In this document: one piece after another, positions 1 through 6,911 of the stretch
Position numbering within the stretch: position 1 is the first letter of the stretch
Layout: each line of letters starts with the position of its first letter
The notes under the pieces: model-generated
The model's database searches: none
What the model was told of the DNA's origin: nothing
The model's input: only the letters and a program-made list of their open reading frames with translations
Assembly (NCBI GenBank): GCA_030633795.1
Contig: DAOWCB010000013.1
Coordinates: forward strand, 1 to 11,828
DNA: 11,828 nt
Direction: 5' to 3'
Origin: Candidatus Aminicenantota bacterium
GTDB taxonomy: Bacteria > Acidobacteriota > Aminicenantia > Aminicenantales > Aminicenantaceae
Translations under genes and position numbers: made by a program

Positions 1-819
1 GGAGGAGAGCAGCATTCCGGGGATGGTAGGCTTTTTTGTGGCGGCAAAGTAGAAGACGATGACCATAGGGAGAAGAAGCCAAATGTTGAATGTGAAGTTG
101 TCTTTAAGGGTCTGGATAATAATGACCATGTCCTCGGACTCGACTGTTTCGGCTCCGTATCTGAGTCCGACAAGAAAGTATATAAGGAGGCCTATCAACC
201 ATGCAGGAGTGGCGGACCAGAGCATGTGTTTAATGTGATCGAACAAATTTGAACCTGCTGCAACAGGGGCCAAGTTGGTGACATCCGAAAAGGGAGACAT
301 CTTGTCGCCGAAATAAGCCCCGGCGACGATGGCTCCGGCCGCAGGTCCGAGGGGAATACCCAGGCCCATGGCTATCCCGATAAACGCCACGCCGAGAGTA
401 CCGATAGTTCCCCAGGAGGTTCCCGTCATGATCGAGGTGAGTGAACACACGAAACAGGCTGTGACCAGAAAAAATTTTGGGGAAATGAGTTTTAGGCCAT
501 AATAAATGACCATTGGAATGGTGCCGCTTGCGATCCATGCGCCGATCAAAATACCCACACACAGCATGATCAGGATCGCTGGCATTGCCTTGTGGATGCT
601 GTCCACGATCCCCCTTTCCATCTCTTGCCAACTGAAGCCCAAAAGCAGGCCCAGGCATCCTGTGATAAAGGCTGCTGACACAAGAAGCACCTGAGGTGAT
701 ATTTTGTAGATACCGTAGCCGATCCCTAAAAGTAAACCCATAGCGACAATAGGAACAAGAGCCACGGCCAGATTTGGCTTTTTTCGGTGAGATGTTTGTT
801 TGTTTGGATTATTGCTCAT
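1..819 (-). CDS. nhaC: NhaC-family Na+/H+ antiporter, C-terminus cut by window edge
   Basis: Inner-membrane sodium/proton exchanger of the NhaC family, normally exporting Na+ in exchange for H+. The open frame runs without a stop from an ATG at 819 to the window edge, giving 273 residues; the family is usually about 450-480, so roughly the last 40% is missing. A basic N-terminal tail (residues 1-16) precedes hydrophobic segments at about 17-38, 43-63, 80-109 and 116-156, with more around 203-219 and 246-260. The family signature is clear: GTSWGT at 133-138 and GAYFGDKMSPFSD at 167-179, followed by TNLAP. An AGGA ribosome site lies 8 bases upstream of the ATG. It starts 31 bases after the iadA stop on the same strand, so the two are probably co-transcribed. 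The family call is firm; the transported substrate is not, since NhaC relatives include exchangers of organic ions. Confidence 0.9.
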   Translation of the reverse strand, partial: MSNNPNKQTSHRKKPNLAVALVPIVAMGLLLGIGYGIYKISPQVLLVSAAFITGCLGLLLGFSWQEMERGIVDSIHKAMPAILIMLCVGILIGAWIASGTIPMVIYYGLKLISPKFFLVTACFVCSLTSIMTGTSWGTIGTLGVAFIGIAMGLGIPLGPAAGAIVAGAYFGDKMSPFSDVTNLAPVAAGSNLFDHIKHMLWSATPAWLIGLLIYFLVGLRYGAETVESEDMVIIIQTLKDNFTFNIWLLLPMVIVFYFAATKKPTIPGMLLSS

Positions 820-850
820 AATGACTTTCCTGTTTCGGAGCGGACGCCGA

Positions 851-2032
851 TCATGAAAAAGTGCCTTTGACGAGGAGTTTTCCCCCGGACATCATTTTGT
901 GACCCATGGCGAATAAGGCGGTTATGTTGAAATCCTTGTCCAAAAGAAGAATATCTGCATCCATTCCTGGTTTGATTTCTCCCTTCTGTTTCAGGTTGTA
1001 GAAAACGGCAGGTGTGGTCGAGAAGAGTTTAATGCTGTCCTCTAAATCCAACATTTTCTGTTTGAGCAGGAAGCAGAAATTTGCCCAAAGGCTCTTTTGT
1101 GTGGCGATGGTTAAGCCAATTAGTCGGCCGGTACCATCGAAAACTGGCATGCTGCCGTTGCCGTCCGAGCTGATCGTGATATGATCCAGGGGAGCGCTTC
1201 TTTCTAGGCAAAGCTTGAGGGACTTGGCTACGCTGATATGTCCTTCGTCTGATGCAGGATCCATTCCTGCTGTGAGATCCATGTATCCACCTTGAAGTGT
1301 GAAACGGATGGCCTCATCCAGGAGCTCAGAATTCCGGTTAACGTGAGTAGGGATGACTTGTGTGATCGGGATTTCTGTTTCCGTTATCAACCTGAATAAA
1401 TATTCCAGCTTCCTGGGGCCATCTCCGAGATGACAGTGCAACACACCTGCTTTTTGTCCCAGCATCCCTCCCATCCTGCACTCGGCAGCAAGTCGGGCAA
1501 ATTCTGCGAAAGTCGGCTGGGATGAGCGGTGATCGGAGATGGCGATTTCTCCGGCCCCGATGACTTTTTCTATCATCAAAATGTCCGAGCGCACACTTCC
1601 CGTGATGGTGACGACGGGGATTTGATAAGAACCTGAAAAAATATACGTGGTCACGCCCTCGATCTCCAGTCCATTGGCTTTGGCGAGGAGGGATTCCATG
1701 TGCCGGGTTGTCCCATCCGTCCCGAGGCAGCCTATAACAGTGGTTACTCCGCTGGCCAAGATGCTCTGTATGGTTATTTCCGGAGCCCGGGTTGCCGGCC
1801 CTCCTTCCCCTCCCCCTCCAAGAATGTGAACATGACTGTCGATGAATCCTGGAATCACCATTTTATCTGAAACGTCTTCTTCCAACACGGGAAAGCCTGT
1901 TATATGGATTTTGCCAGGATCAGAGACAGCCGCGATCTTCGCTCCAAGAATCAAGATATCTCTTTTTCCCATTGGCGATGGCGCAAAAACATCTCCCCCT
2001 CGGAGCAGTGTGACCATGCTTTCAGATTTCAT
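851..2032 (-). CDS. iadA: Isoaspartyl dipeptidase (beta-aspartyl peptidase, M38 amidohydrolase)
   Basis: Cytoplasmic binuclear metalloenzyme that hydrolyses beta-Asp (isoaspartyl) dipeptides released from damaged proteins. It aligns by eye along its whole length with E. coli IadA. Numbering from the longest frame (TTG at 2098), metal ligands are H89 and H91 (DSHVH), H223 (HLGD) and H252 (PTHVNRN), with catalytic D312 (SSDGNGS). Substrate-binding residues E98 (GGGGEGG), Y158, R191 (SDHRS) and R255 are also present. The position of the carboxylated lysine K162 of E. coli appears to be glutamate (E184, GEIAISDH). The start is uncertain. The ATG at 2032 gives 393 residues, close to the 390 of E. 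coli, and lies downstream of a candidate promoter. ATG at 2059, ATG at 2017 and TTG at 2098 are alternatives, and none has a clear ribosome site. nhaC follows 31 bases downstream. Confidence 0.92.
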   Translation of the reverse strand: MKSESMVTLLRGGDVFAPSPMGKRDILILGAKIAAVSDPGKIHITGFPVLEEDVSDKMVIPGFIDSHVHILGGGGEGGPATRAPEITIQSILASGVTTVIGCLGTDGTTRHMESLLAKANGLEIEGVTTYIFSGSYQIPVVTITGSVRSDILMIEKVIGAGEIAISDHRSSQPTFAEFARLAAECRMGGMLGQKAGVLHCHLGDGPRKLEYLFRLITETEIPITQVIPTHVNRNSELLDEAIRFTLQGGYMDLTAGMDPASDEGHISVAKSLKLCLERSAPLDHITISSDGNGSMPVFDGTGRLIGLTIATQKSLWANFCFLLKQKMLDLEDSIKLFSTTPAVFYNLKQKGEIKPGMDADILLLDKDFNITALFAMGHKMMSGGKLLVKGTFS

Positions 2033-2063
2033 TGCAAGACGTATATGAATTTTTTCCATCGTT

Positions 2064-2092
2064 AAATTATCATGGATAATCCGGATTTTCAA
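2064..2092 (-). promoter_or_regulatory. Candidate promoter of iadA-nhaC
   Basis: On the minus strand, TTGAAA (2087-2092) is followed after 17 bases by TAATTT (2064-2069). The -35 is good but the -10 is weak. An overlapping GATAAT at 15-base spacing is an alternative -10. If real, transcription would start near 2057, which would exclude the longest TTG start of iadA and favour the ATG at 2032. Read by eye only. Confidence 0.3.
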
Positions 2093-2109
2093 GCGCAACA
2101 GGGATAAAG

Positions 2110-2138
2110 GTAAAAAAAGGGGACGGTTCTATTTTTTT
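2110..2138. repeat. REP-like GGGGACGGTTCT element flanked by A7 and T7
   Basis: A 12-base core GGGGACGGTTCT (2119-2130) sits between a run of seven A (2112-2118) and a run of seven T (2132-2138), so the ends could pair around a 13-base loop. From memory, this core resembles a dispersed motif common in deltaproteobacterial and related genomes near REP-associated (TnpA_REP/RAYT) transposases. No second copy and no transposase is in this window, so the assignment rests on recollection of the motif. It lies between the divergent iadA and acyltransferase genes. Confidence 0.35.
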
Positions 2139-2147
2139 CCTTTGTTA

Positions 2148-2175
2148 TTCATGTTTGTACCTATTGTGTTATAAT
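2148..2175 (+). promoter_or_regulatory. Candidate promoter of plsC-like gene, possibly leaderless
   Basis: A perfect TATAAT -10 (2170-2175) lies 7 bases before the ATG at 2183. The best -35 is poor (TTCATG, 2148-2153, 16-base spacing). Transcription would begin about at the start codon, and no ribosome-binding sequence is visible in the A-rich bases just before it, so the mRNA may be leaderless. The sequence is AT-rich, so the TATAAT could also be coincidental. Confidence 0.35.
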
Positions 2176-2182
2176 AAAAAAA

Positions 2183-2941
2183 ATGACAACCGTAGAAGCG
2201 GAATTAGAAAAGATAAGACCTCAGATAGAAAAACTCTGTGATTTTTTTCTTATCGGAAAAAAAGTGGAGGTCTTGGGTCAAAGGAATATTGTCCACGAGG
2301 GGCCCAACATCATTGTGGGCAACCATTGTGGAACGGTCAAGGATGGGGCGATCATCTGGAAGATCATGCCTCGACCGATTTTTTTCACGGCCAATAGAAT
2401 GATTTTCAACAAAGATGAATTAACCGTTCTTGTCAAAGAATATTTTCAGTCGCATCTGAAAAGCTTTGGATATTTTTTGAATTTGGCCTTATCTCCCATA
2501 ACATCTCGATTGATCAATTTTATTTCTTCCGCTTTGCCCAAAGCAGGGACCATTCCGGTGGATCTAACTAGGCGAAAAAAACTGGCCATAGAGAAATGCC
2601 AAGAGTATTTGAAAAAAGGGAGGGCCATCATTGCCCTTCAAGGAAATGGAAAAATAGGGGAAAACGATCCCAATCCCTATGTCAGTCCTTTCCGGAGGGG
2701 GCCTTCGATCCTCTCTTACAATCTCTACACAGAAGAGAACATCCCTGTAGCTGTAACGCCACTAGCCCTTTTTGGGACACAATCCCCGGTTTTCATTCCC
2801 GGCAAGATCAGGGTCAATATCGGAGAGCCGATGTATATTGCGGATTACATGTCAGATGACTTTGCAGCAAGCGTGGAGAAATTCCGAGCGGCAATGGAAC
2901 GCCGGGTAAAGGATCTTTTCATGGAGCTAATCAAAGCCTAA
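2183..2941 (+). CDS. PlsC-like lysophospholipid acyltransferase with atypical motifs
   Basis: A 252-residue protein of the 1-acylglycerol-3-phosphate acyltransferase (LPLAT) superfamily, expected to acylate a glycerolipid or other alcohol at the inner membrane. Motif I is recognisable as IIVGNH at 43-48, but the aspartate is at D54, giving H-x5-D instead of the usual H-x4-D. Motif II is GTIPVD at 122-127 followed by TRRKK. Where FPEGTRS is expected there is LQGNGKIG (152-159), lacking the usual glutamate. Motif IV is present as IPVAVTPL, about 60 residues from the end. No clear membrane helix is seen beyond moderately hydrophobic stretches. The next Met is residue 62, inside the domain, so the ATG at 2183 must be the start. 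It is the only plus-strand gene, monocistronic and convergent with the foldase gene. Superfamily membership is fairly sure; substrate and activity are not. Confidence 0.8.
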   Translation: MTTVEAELEKIRPQIEKLCDFFLIGKKVEVLGQRNIVHEGPNIIVGNHCGTVKDGAIIWKIMPRPIFFTANRMIFNKDELTVLVKEYFQSHLKSFGYFLNLALSPITSRLINFISSALPKAGTIPVDLTRRKKLAIEKCQEYLKKGRAIIALQGNGKIGENDPNPYVSPFRRGPSILSYNLYTEENIPVAVTPLALFGTQSPVFIPGKIRVNIGEPMYIADYMSDDFAASVEKFRAAMERRVKDLFMELIKA

Positions 2942-2998
2942 TCCTTCCCCCTTTTTTTAGCATTCCTTTTTTCACACAAAAGCATCTCGGGCTTCCGA

Positions 2999-4933
2999 CT
3001 ATTCCTCTTTCCCCCCGAAACGGGAAAGAATTTCTTGGTTCGTCTTCAGGAAAAGATCGTATCTTATTTTCACCTCTTTATCCTCCTGCAATTTGGCCAG
3101 ATAGGAGGAAAAGAATTTATTTTTTTTGCTCTCCAGGAGGTTTTCTTTTTCGGTCTCTTTAACCTTTTCAAATTCTTCTCTCGTGACCTCTTTCCGATCA
3201 AGGACCCGCATCAGTGCATATCCGGATTCGAATTCCACTGGACCGCTGGCTTCTTCCAACGGAAGAGAAAATGCAAGCTTGTCGATCTCTCTGTTCTCAC
3301 CGATAATACCAAGGTATTGTCCTCTTTTATGTTCCTCAACGGTTTTGTATTCCAGCGAATAATCTTCTGCTAGATCCTCCAGCCTCTTTCTGCTGAGGTC
3401 CTGTTTAACTTTTTTGATCCGGTCGATGGCTAGCTCTTTTTTTTCTAGGGCTGTAAAATCCTTGGTGATTTCCTGCTTTGCCTCGTCGAAATTGGCCGGA
3501 CGAGGAGGTTCGACCTTCATCAGTTGGGCCAGGCCGACACCTTGGTAGGTGTAGATCGGAGAAGAGATTTCTTTCTCCTCGATGTTGAATAGTGTCATGC
3601 TTATAGAGCCAGACGGGTCGATTTCCTCCAACGGATCATTTTCTTTGAGAAGACCGGAATTGCTGATCCCTAAGCCTAGTGTTTGTGCCGCAACATCCAG
3701 GCTGTTCTCTTTTTTGGCTGCTTTTTCCAACCGGACAATTTCCTCTTCTGCCATCTGCCTTGCTTTTTCATCCTTGAGTATGATGATGATTCTCTCCTTT
3801 ACGGCTTCAAGCGGTTGGGTGGATTCGGGTTCTTTTTCTATTACCTTAAGAATGACCACTCCATCTGTGATCTCGAGGACGTCGGACACCTCGTCTTGGG
3901 ATAATCTGTTGATCTCATCCTGTTCTTGTTGGGATAAACTCTTCCATTCGTACAATCCCCAGTCTCCAGACTCTGGAGCCTTTTCATCTTTGGAGTATAA
4001 TCTGGCCAGCTCACCAAAATCCTGCCCGTTTCGTATTTGATCGAGCAAATCCCTTGCCTGGTTCATCACGAGATCTCTTTCCTGTTCCTCGAACGGGATG
4101 TAGATCCGGCTGGCCTTCGTTTTTTCGGGTTCCTTGAAACGAGCCGTGTTGTCATCATAATAGGCTATGATTTCCGAATCGCTCAATTCGACTTTTTCTT
4201 TTAAATCTTCGGTTTTGATAAAGTAATAGTCAGCTTCTCTTTTTTCCGGGATTTTGTACGTGTCCCTGTTTTTTTCGAAATATTCCACCAGTTTCTCAGG
4301 ATCAGGCTCTTTATCCAATTCCACCTTATCCAATCCCAGCGTGACGTATTCTATCCTTGCGGTGTCGTTGGTGTTTTTATAGTTTTCCCACAACTCCTCA
4401 TCGGTCACAGTGACACCTGCTGTTAGGACCTCGACGACCTTCTCCATGATGATTTCTTGCTGCAGACTCTTTTCGAACTCGGGGAGAGGGATGCGGTTCC
4501 TATCCAGAATTTTCTGGTACAGGGCGAAGCCGACAAACTGTCCCTCTTTTTGGAAGACCGGATAACTCATGATTTTTTTCCGTATTTCATTGTCTGTGGC
4601 TTTAATCCCCATCTCTTTGGATAGCTGTGTCAGAAGGGATTGTTGGATGAGTTGATTCAGAATTTGCTGGGGAATGTTGAGCTGTTGAATGAATCGGCTG
4701 TCCAGTTCCCGAAATTCCCTGCGCATGGCCTCTATCCTTTGTTGTAAGGTTTGCTGATAGAGACTTAGCGATATTTTCTCTTTTCCCACTGTTGCCAAGG
4801 TGTTTGCCCCTCTTCCCTCTCCGAGGGCGCCAGCTCCACCCCAAACAGCGAAAATGGAGATGATGAAGGCAATGATCACAAACCAAAGTGTAGGAGCGAG
4901 GGATTTCAGGTTTTTTCTCATTGATTTTAGCAT
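2999..4933 (-). CDS. Membrane-anchored PpiD/SurA-like peptidyl-prolyl isomerase
   Basis: Periplasmic folding helper of the PpiD type, 644 residues (E. coli PpiD is 623), tethered to the inner membrane. A short basic N-terminus (RKNLK) leads into one hydrophobic segment at about residues 13-33. A SurA-type N-terminal chaperone domain follows at about 42-170, with Q-rich helices. The parvulin-type isomerase domain spans about 270-368 and includes FGELARLYSKD (306-316) and SGDWG (322-326). A charged helical linker and a second, degenerate parvulin-like region (about 450-580) complete it. GAGG lies 7 bases before the ATG at 4933, which supports this start over the Met at residue 5. It lies 69 bases downstream of the acyl-CoA dehydrogenase on the same strand and could be the last gene of that operon or have its own promoter. 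Either ppiD or a generic SurA_N-domain protein name would fit. Confidence 0.88.
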   Translation of the reverse strand: MLKSMRKNLKSLAPTLWFVIIAFIISIFAVWGGAGALGEGRGANTLATVGKEKISLSLYQQTLQQRIEAMRREFRELDSRFIQQLNIPQQILNQLIQQSLLTQLSKEMGIKATDNEIRKKIMSYPVFQKEGQFVGFALYQKILDRNRIPLPEFEKSLQQEIIMEKVVEVLTAGVTVTDEELWENYKNTNDTARIEYVTLGLDKVELDKEPDPEKLVEYFEKNRDTYKIPEKREADYYFIKTEDLKEKVELSDSEIIAYYDDNTARFKEPEKTKASRIYIPFEEQERDLVMNQARDLLDQIRNGQDFGELARLYSKDEKAPESGDWGLYEWKSLSQQEQDEINRLSQDEVSDVLEITDGVVILKVIEKEPESTQPLEAVKERIIIILKDEKARQMAEEEIVRLEKAAKKENSLDVAAQTLGLGISNSGLLKENDPLEEIDPSGSISMTLFNIEEKEISSPIYTYQGVGLAQLMKVEPPRPANFDEAKQEITKDFTALEKKELAIDRIKKVKQDLSRKRLEDLAEDYSLEYKTVEEHKRGQYLGIIGENREIDKLAFSLPLEEASGPVEFESGYALMRVLDRKEVTREEFEKVKETEKENLLESKKNKFFSSYLAKLQEDKEVKIRYDLFLKTNQEILSRFGGKEE

Positions 4934-5002
4934 GGTTTTACCTCTATCTCGTTTTCACTCATAACCTCTGATTCTTCCATGATACCGCGAATCATTGACC
5001 TA

Positions 5003-6145
5003 TCATTCTCGCAGCAAGTGCCGAGAGATTACAAGACGTTGTATTTCAGAAGTCCCCTCGTATATCGTGAGGACTCGGGCATCTCTGTATAATTGCTCAA
5101 CCACAAATTCCTTGGAATATCCGTAACCTCCATGAATCTGAAGTGCCAGGTAAGCGATCTTGTTAGCAGCTTCGGAGGCATAGAGTTTGGCCATGGCTGC
5201 CTCTTTGGAGATGGAGGCTCCTTTGTCCAAAAGGAAAGATGCCCTGTATGTGAGCAATCGTGCAGATTCTATGAGAGTTGCCATATCTGCTATCATGAAT
5301 TGGATAGCCTGGAAATGGGCAATGGATTTGCCGAATGCTTCCCTTTGTTTGGCATATTTTACGGCCTCATCAAGCGCGCGCTGTGAAAGCCCGACGGATT
5401 GGGCTGCGATTCCAATGCGCGAGGCATCCAGACAATGCAACGCTATCGAGGCTCCCCTGCCTTCCTCTCCAAGGAGATTTTCTGCCGGAATATGGCAGTC
5501 TTCCAAAACTATTTCCGCGGTTATCGAAGCGTGCAGGCCCATTTTTTCTTCGATGCGGGAAATCCGCAGGCCTGGTGAGTCTTTCTCGATTATAAATGCG
5601 CTCAATTTTTTTTCGCCTTGCTGGTTTTCCGTGGTTGCAAACAGAATGTATGCTAGAGCGTCGCTCCCTGTGGTTACCCAAGCTTTTGTTCCATTCAAGA
5701 CATAGACATCCCCTTTTTTTTCGGCTTTGGTGTTCAAGCCTTGAATATCCGATCCAGCTCCCGGTTCAGTGAGGGCAAAAGCCCCGAGTAGTTCTCCTTT
5801 GGCTGCTTTGGGCAGGTATTTTTCTTTTTGTTGATCGGTGCCGAATTTCAGGATGGCATAACAAAAAAGGGAGCAGTGGACACTGATGATCACAGAAAGG
5901 GAAGGGAGAGCTCGGCTTATTTCTTCCAATGTAATCATCAAAGAGAGCGTGTCTGTTTTTATCCCATTGTATACGGGAGGAATGGACATACCCAAAATTC
6001 CCAGGTCCGCCAGCTTTTTCAACAATTCCTCGGGAAATTGATGGGACTCCTCAAGAGATTTGGCGCAGGGTTTGATCTCGTTCTGGACAAAATCCCTGAT
6101 CATCTCCCTTATCTGAATCTGGGCTTCTGTGAGCTCGAAATTCAC
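5003..6145 (-). CDS. Short-chain-type acyl-CoA dehydrogenase
   Basis: FAD-dependent cytoplasmic enzyme oxidising an acyl-CoA to the trans-2-enoyl-CoA and passing electrons to electron-transfer flavoprotein. At 380 residues it has the standard family length. Seen: the FAD/substrate loop ALTEPGAGSD (124-133), the W-containing flavin motif TKAWVTTGSD (153-162), QREAFGK (267-273), QIHGGYGY (336-343) and the catalytic base E363 in IYEGTSE. The Glu in the YEGTSE position is typical of butyryl- and short/medium-chain enzymes, but chain length cannot be fixed from sequence. It starts with GTG at 6145; AGGA lies 6 bases upstream, inside the end of the HIT gene, and only 2 bases separate the two genes. 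No etfAB or other beta-oxidation gene is in view, so its pathway role (fatty or aromatic acid degradation, or amino-acid fermentation) is open. Confidence 0.93.
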   Translation of the reverse strand: MNFELTEAQIQIREMIRDFVQNEIKPCAKSLEESHQFPEELLKKLADLGILGMSIPPVYNGIKTDTLSLMITLEEISRALPSLSVIISVHCSLFCYAILKFGTDQQKEKYLPKAAKGELLGAFALTEPGAGSDIQGLNTKAEKKGDVYVLNGTKAWVTTGSDALAYILFATTENQQGEKKLSAFIIEKDSPGLRISRIEEKMGLHASITAEIVLEDCHIPAENLLGEEGRGASIALHCLDASRIGIAAQSVGLSQRALDEAVKYAKQREAFGKSIAHFQAIQFMIADMATLIESARLLTYRASFLLDKGASISKEAAMAKLYASEAANKIAYLALQIHGGYGYSKEFVVEQLYRDARVLTIYEGTSEIQRLVISRHLLRE

Positions 6146-6147
6146 TT

Positions 6148-6636
6148 TTAATCCTTTTTTTGGAAGTGTGAGAGGAGTTGATCATAGGTCGTGTGGAGAT
6201 CCTTTAGGACCACCTTTGTTTTTCCAATGAGTGGCATAAAATTGGAATCTCCGATCCAGCGGGGAATGATATGCAGGTGATAATGATCCGCCACACCTGC
6301 TCCTGCGCTGTGGCCGATATTCATCCCGGTATTGAAACCATGAGGCTTATACTGCTCTCTTAAAATCCCCAAGCATTTTTTGAGAAGCCCCATTATTTCT
6401 TCAGAAGATTTCTTTTCAGCCAACTCAATAGAATCCAGATGTTTGTAAGGAGCGACCATCAAGTGGCCCGGTGTGTATGGGTATTTGTTCAACAGAATAA
6501 AATTGTGATTGCCTCTATACAGGACAAAACATTCCTTATCGTTTTCCTGCTTTAATGCATGACAGAAGATACACCCTTTCATTTTGAACACTGTCTTAAC
6601 ATATTCTTCTCTCCAAGGCGCAGTGATGTACTCCAT
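6148..6636 (-). CDS. HIT-family nucleotide hydrolase/phosphorylase
   Basis: Histidine-triad protein of 162 residues, likely acting on dinucleoside polyphosphates such as Ap4A or on AMP adducts in the cytoplasm. The triad HYHLHII occupies residues 118-124, with H120 the expected nucleophile, and is followed by PRW as in Ap4A hydrolase/phosphorylase-like members. The N-terminal TAPWREEYV matches the APWRxEY opening of that subgroup. C22 and C25 (CIFC) with nearby histidines suggest the zinc site found in some members. PGHLMVAP (56-63) is the other conserved stretch. Its ATG is read from TAATG, overlapping the HU-family stop by one base, with only AGG two bases upstream. Translation probably depends on reinitiation by ribosomes finishing the upstream gene. 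Exact substrate is unknown. Confidence 0.9.
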   Translation of the reverse strand: MEYITAPWREEYVKTVFKMKGCIFCHALKQENDKECFVLYRGNHNFILLNKYPYTPGHLMVAPYKHLDSIELAEKKSSEEIMGLLKKCLGILREQYKPHGFNTGMNIGHSAGAGVADHYHLHIIPRWIGDSNFMPLIGKTKVVLKDLHTTYDQLLSHFQKKD

Positions 6637-6911
6637 TACCTGTTGATCATGCTTTTTATCAATTTGCTCGGCTTGAAATACAAGACTTTTTTTGGAGGAA
6701 CTTGGACAGGCTTTCCTGTACGGGGGTTTCTCCCTGAACGAGCACCCCGTGTACGAAACCGGAAACTGCCGAATCCTCTGAGTTCTATTTCTTCCCCCCT
6801 CAATAATGCTTCCTTCATGGTTTGAAAGAAAAGATTGACTCCCGTTTCTGCTTCTTGCTTAGAGATGTTCATTTCCTTTGCGATTTTGTTAATTAGATCA
6901 GCTTTTATCAT
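6636..6911 (-). CDS. HU/IHF-family DNA-bending protein
   Basis: Small nucleoid protein, 91 residues, which as a dimer bends DNA. Seen: the helical dimerisation region (1-44), the hinge LRGFGSFRFR (44-53) and the DNA-grasping arm with GRNPRTGKPV (60-69), whose P63 is the intercalating proline. The end, VPPKKVLYFKPSK, is the family tail. Its position directly after rpsA matches the place of ihfB (himD) in Proteobacteria, and the ELRGFGSF wording is IHF-like. HU and IHF subunits are hard to separate by eye, so no symbol is given. A perfect AGGAGG lies 6 bases before the ATG at 6911, inside the last codons of rpsA; the genes overlap by 14 bases. That strong site should let the protein be made at high level from the ribosomal transcript. 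Confidence 0.95.
   Translation of the reverse strand: MIKADLINKIAKEMNISKQEAETGVNLFFQTMKEALLRGEEIELRGFGSFRFRTRGARSGRNPRTGKPVQVPPKKVLYFKPSKLIKSMINR

Noticed and set aside
230..658. A 142-codon minus-strand frame inside the antiporter gene
   Set aside because: It overlaps the clearly conserved NhaC frame and has low-complexity, Arg/His-rich composition typical of a shadow frame.
2942..2998. Terminator between the convergent acyltransferase and foldase genes
   Set aside because: T-runs occur, but the best stem is AAGC/GCTT, only 4 bp with a 7-base loop. That is too weak to call in either direction.
4927..4995. A 22-codon minus-strand frame (MIRGIMEESEVM...) between the acyl-CoA dehydrogenase and the PpiD-like gene, overlapping the latter's start
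   Set aside because: Its length is near chance expectation, and its AGGT lies too close to the ATG. It has no recognisable features and ends inside the start of the foldase gene. A coupling leader peptide is possible but unsupported.
5187..5705. A 172-codon plus-strand frame antisense to the acyl-CoA dehydrogenase
   Set aside because: The opposite strand encodes a full-length, motif-complete enzyme. The plus-strand product has no recognisable domain.
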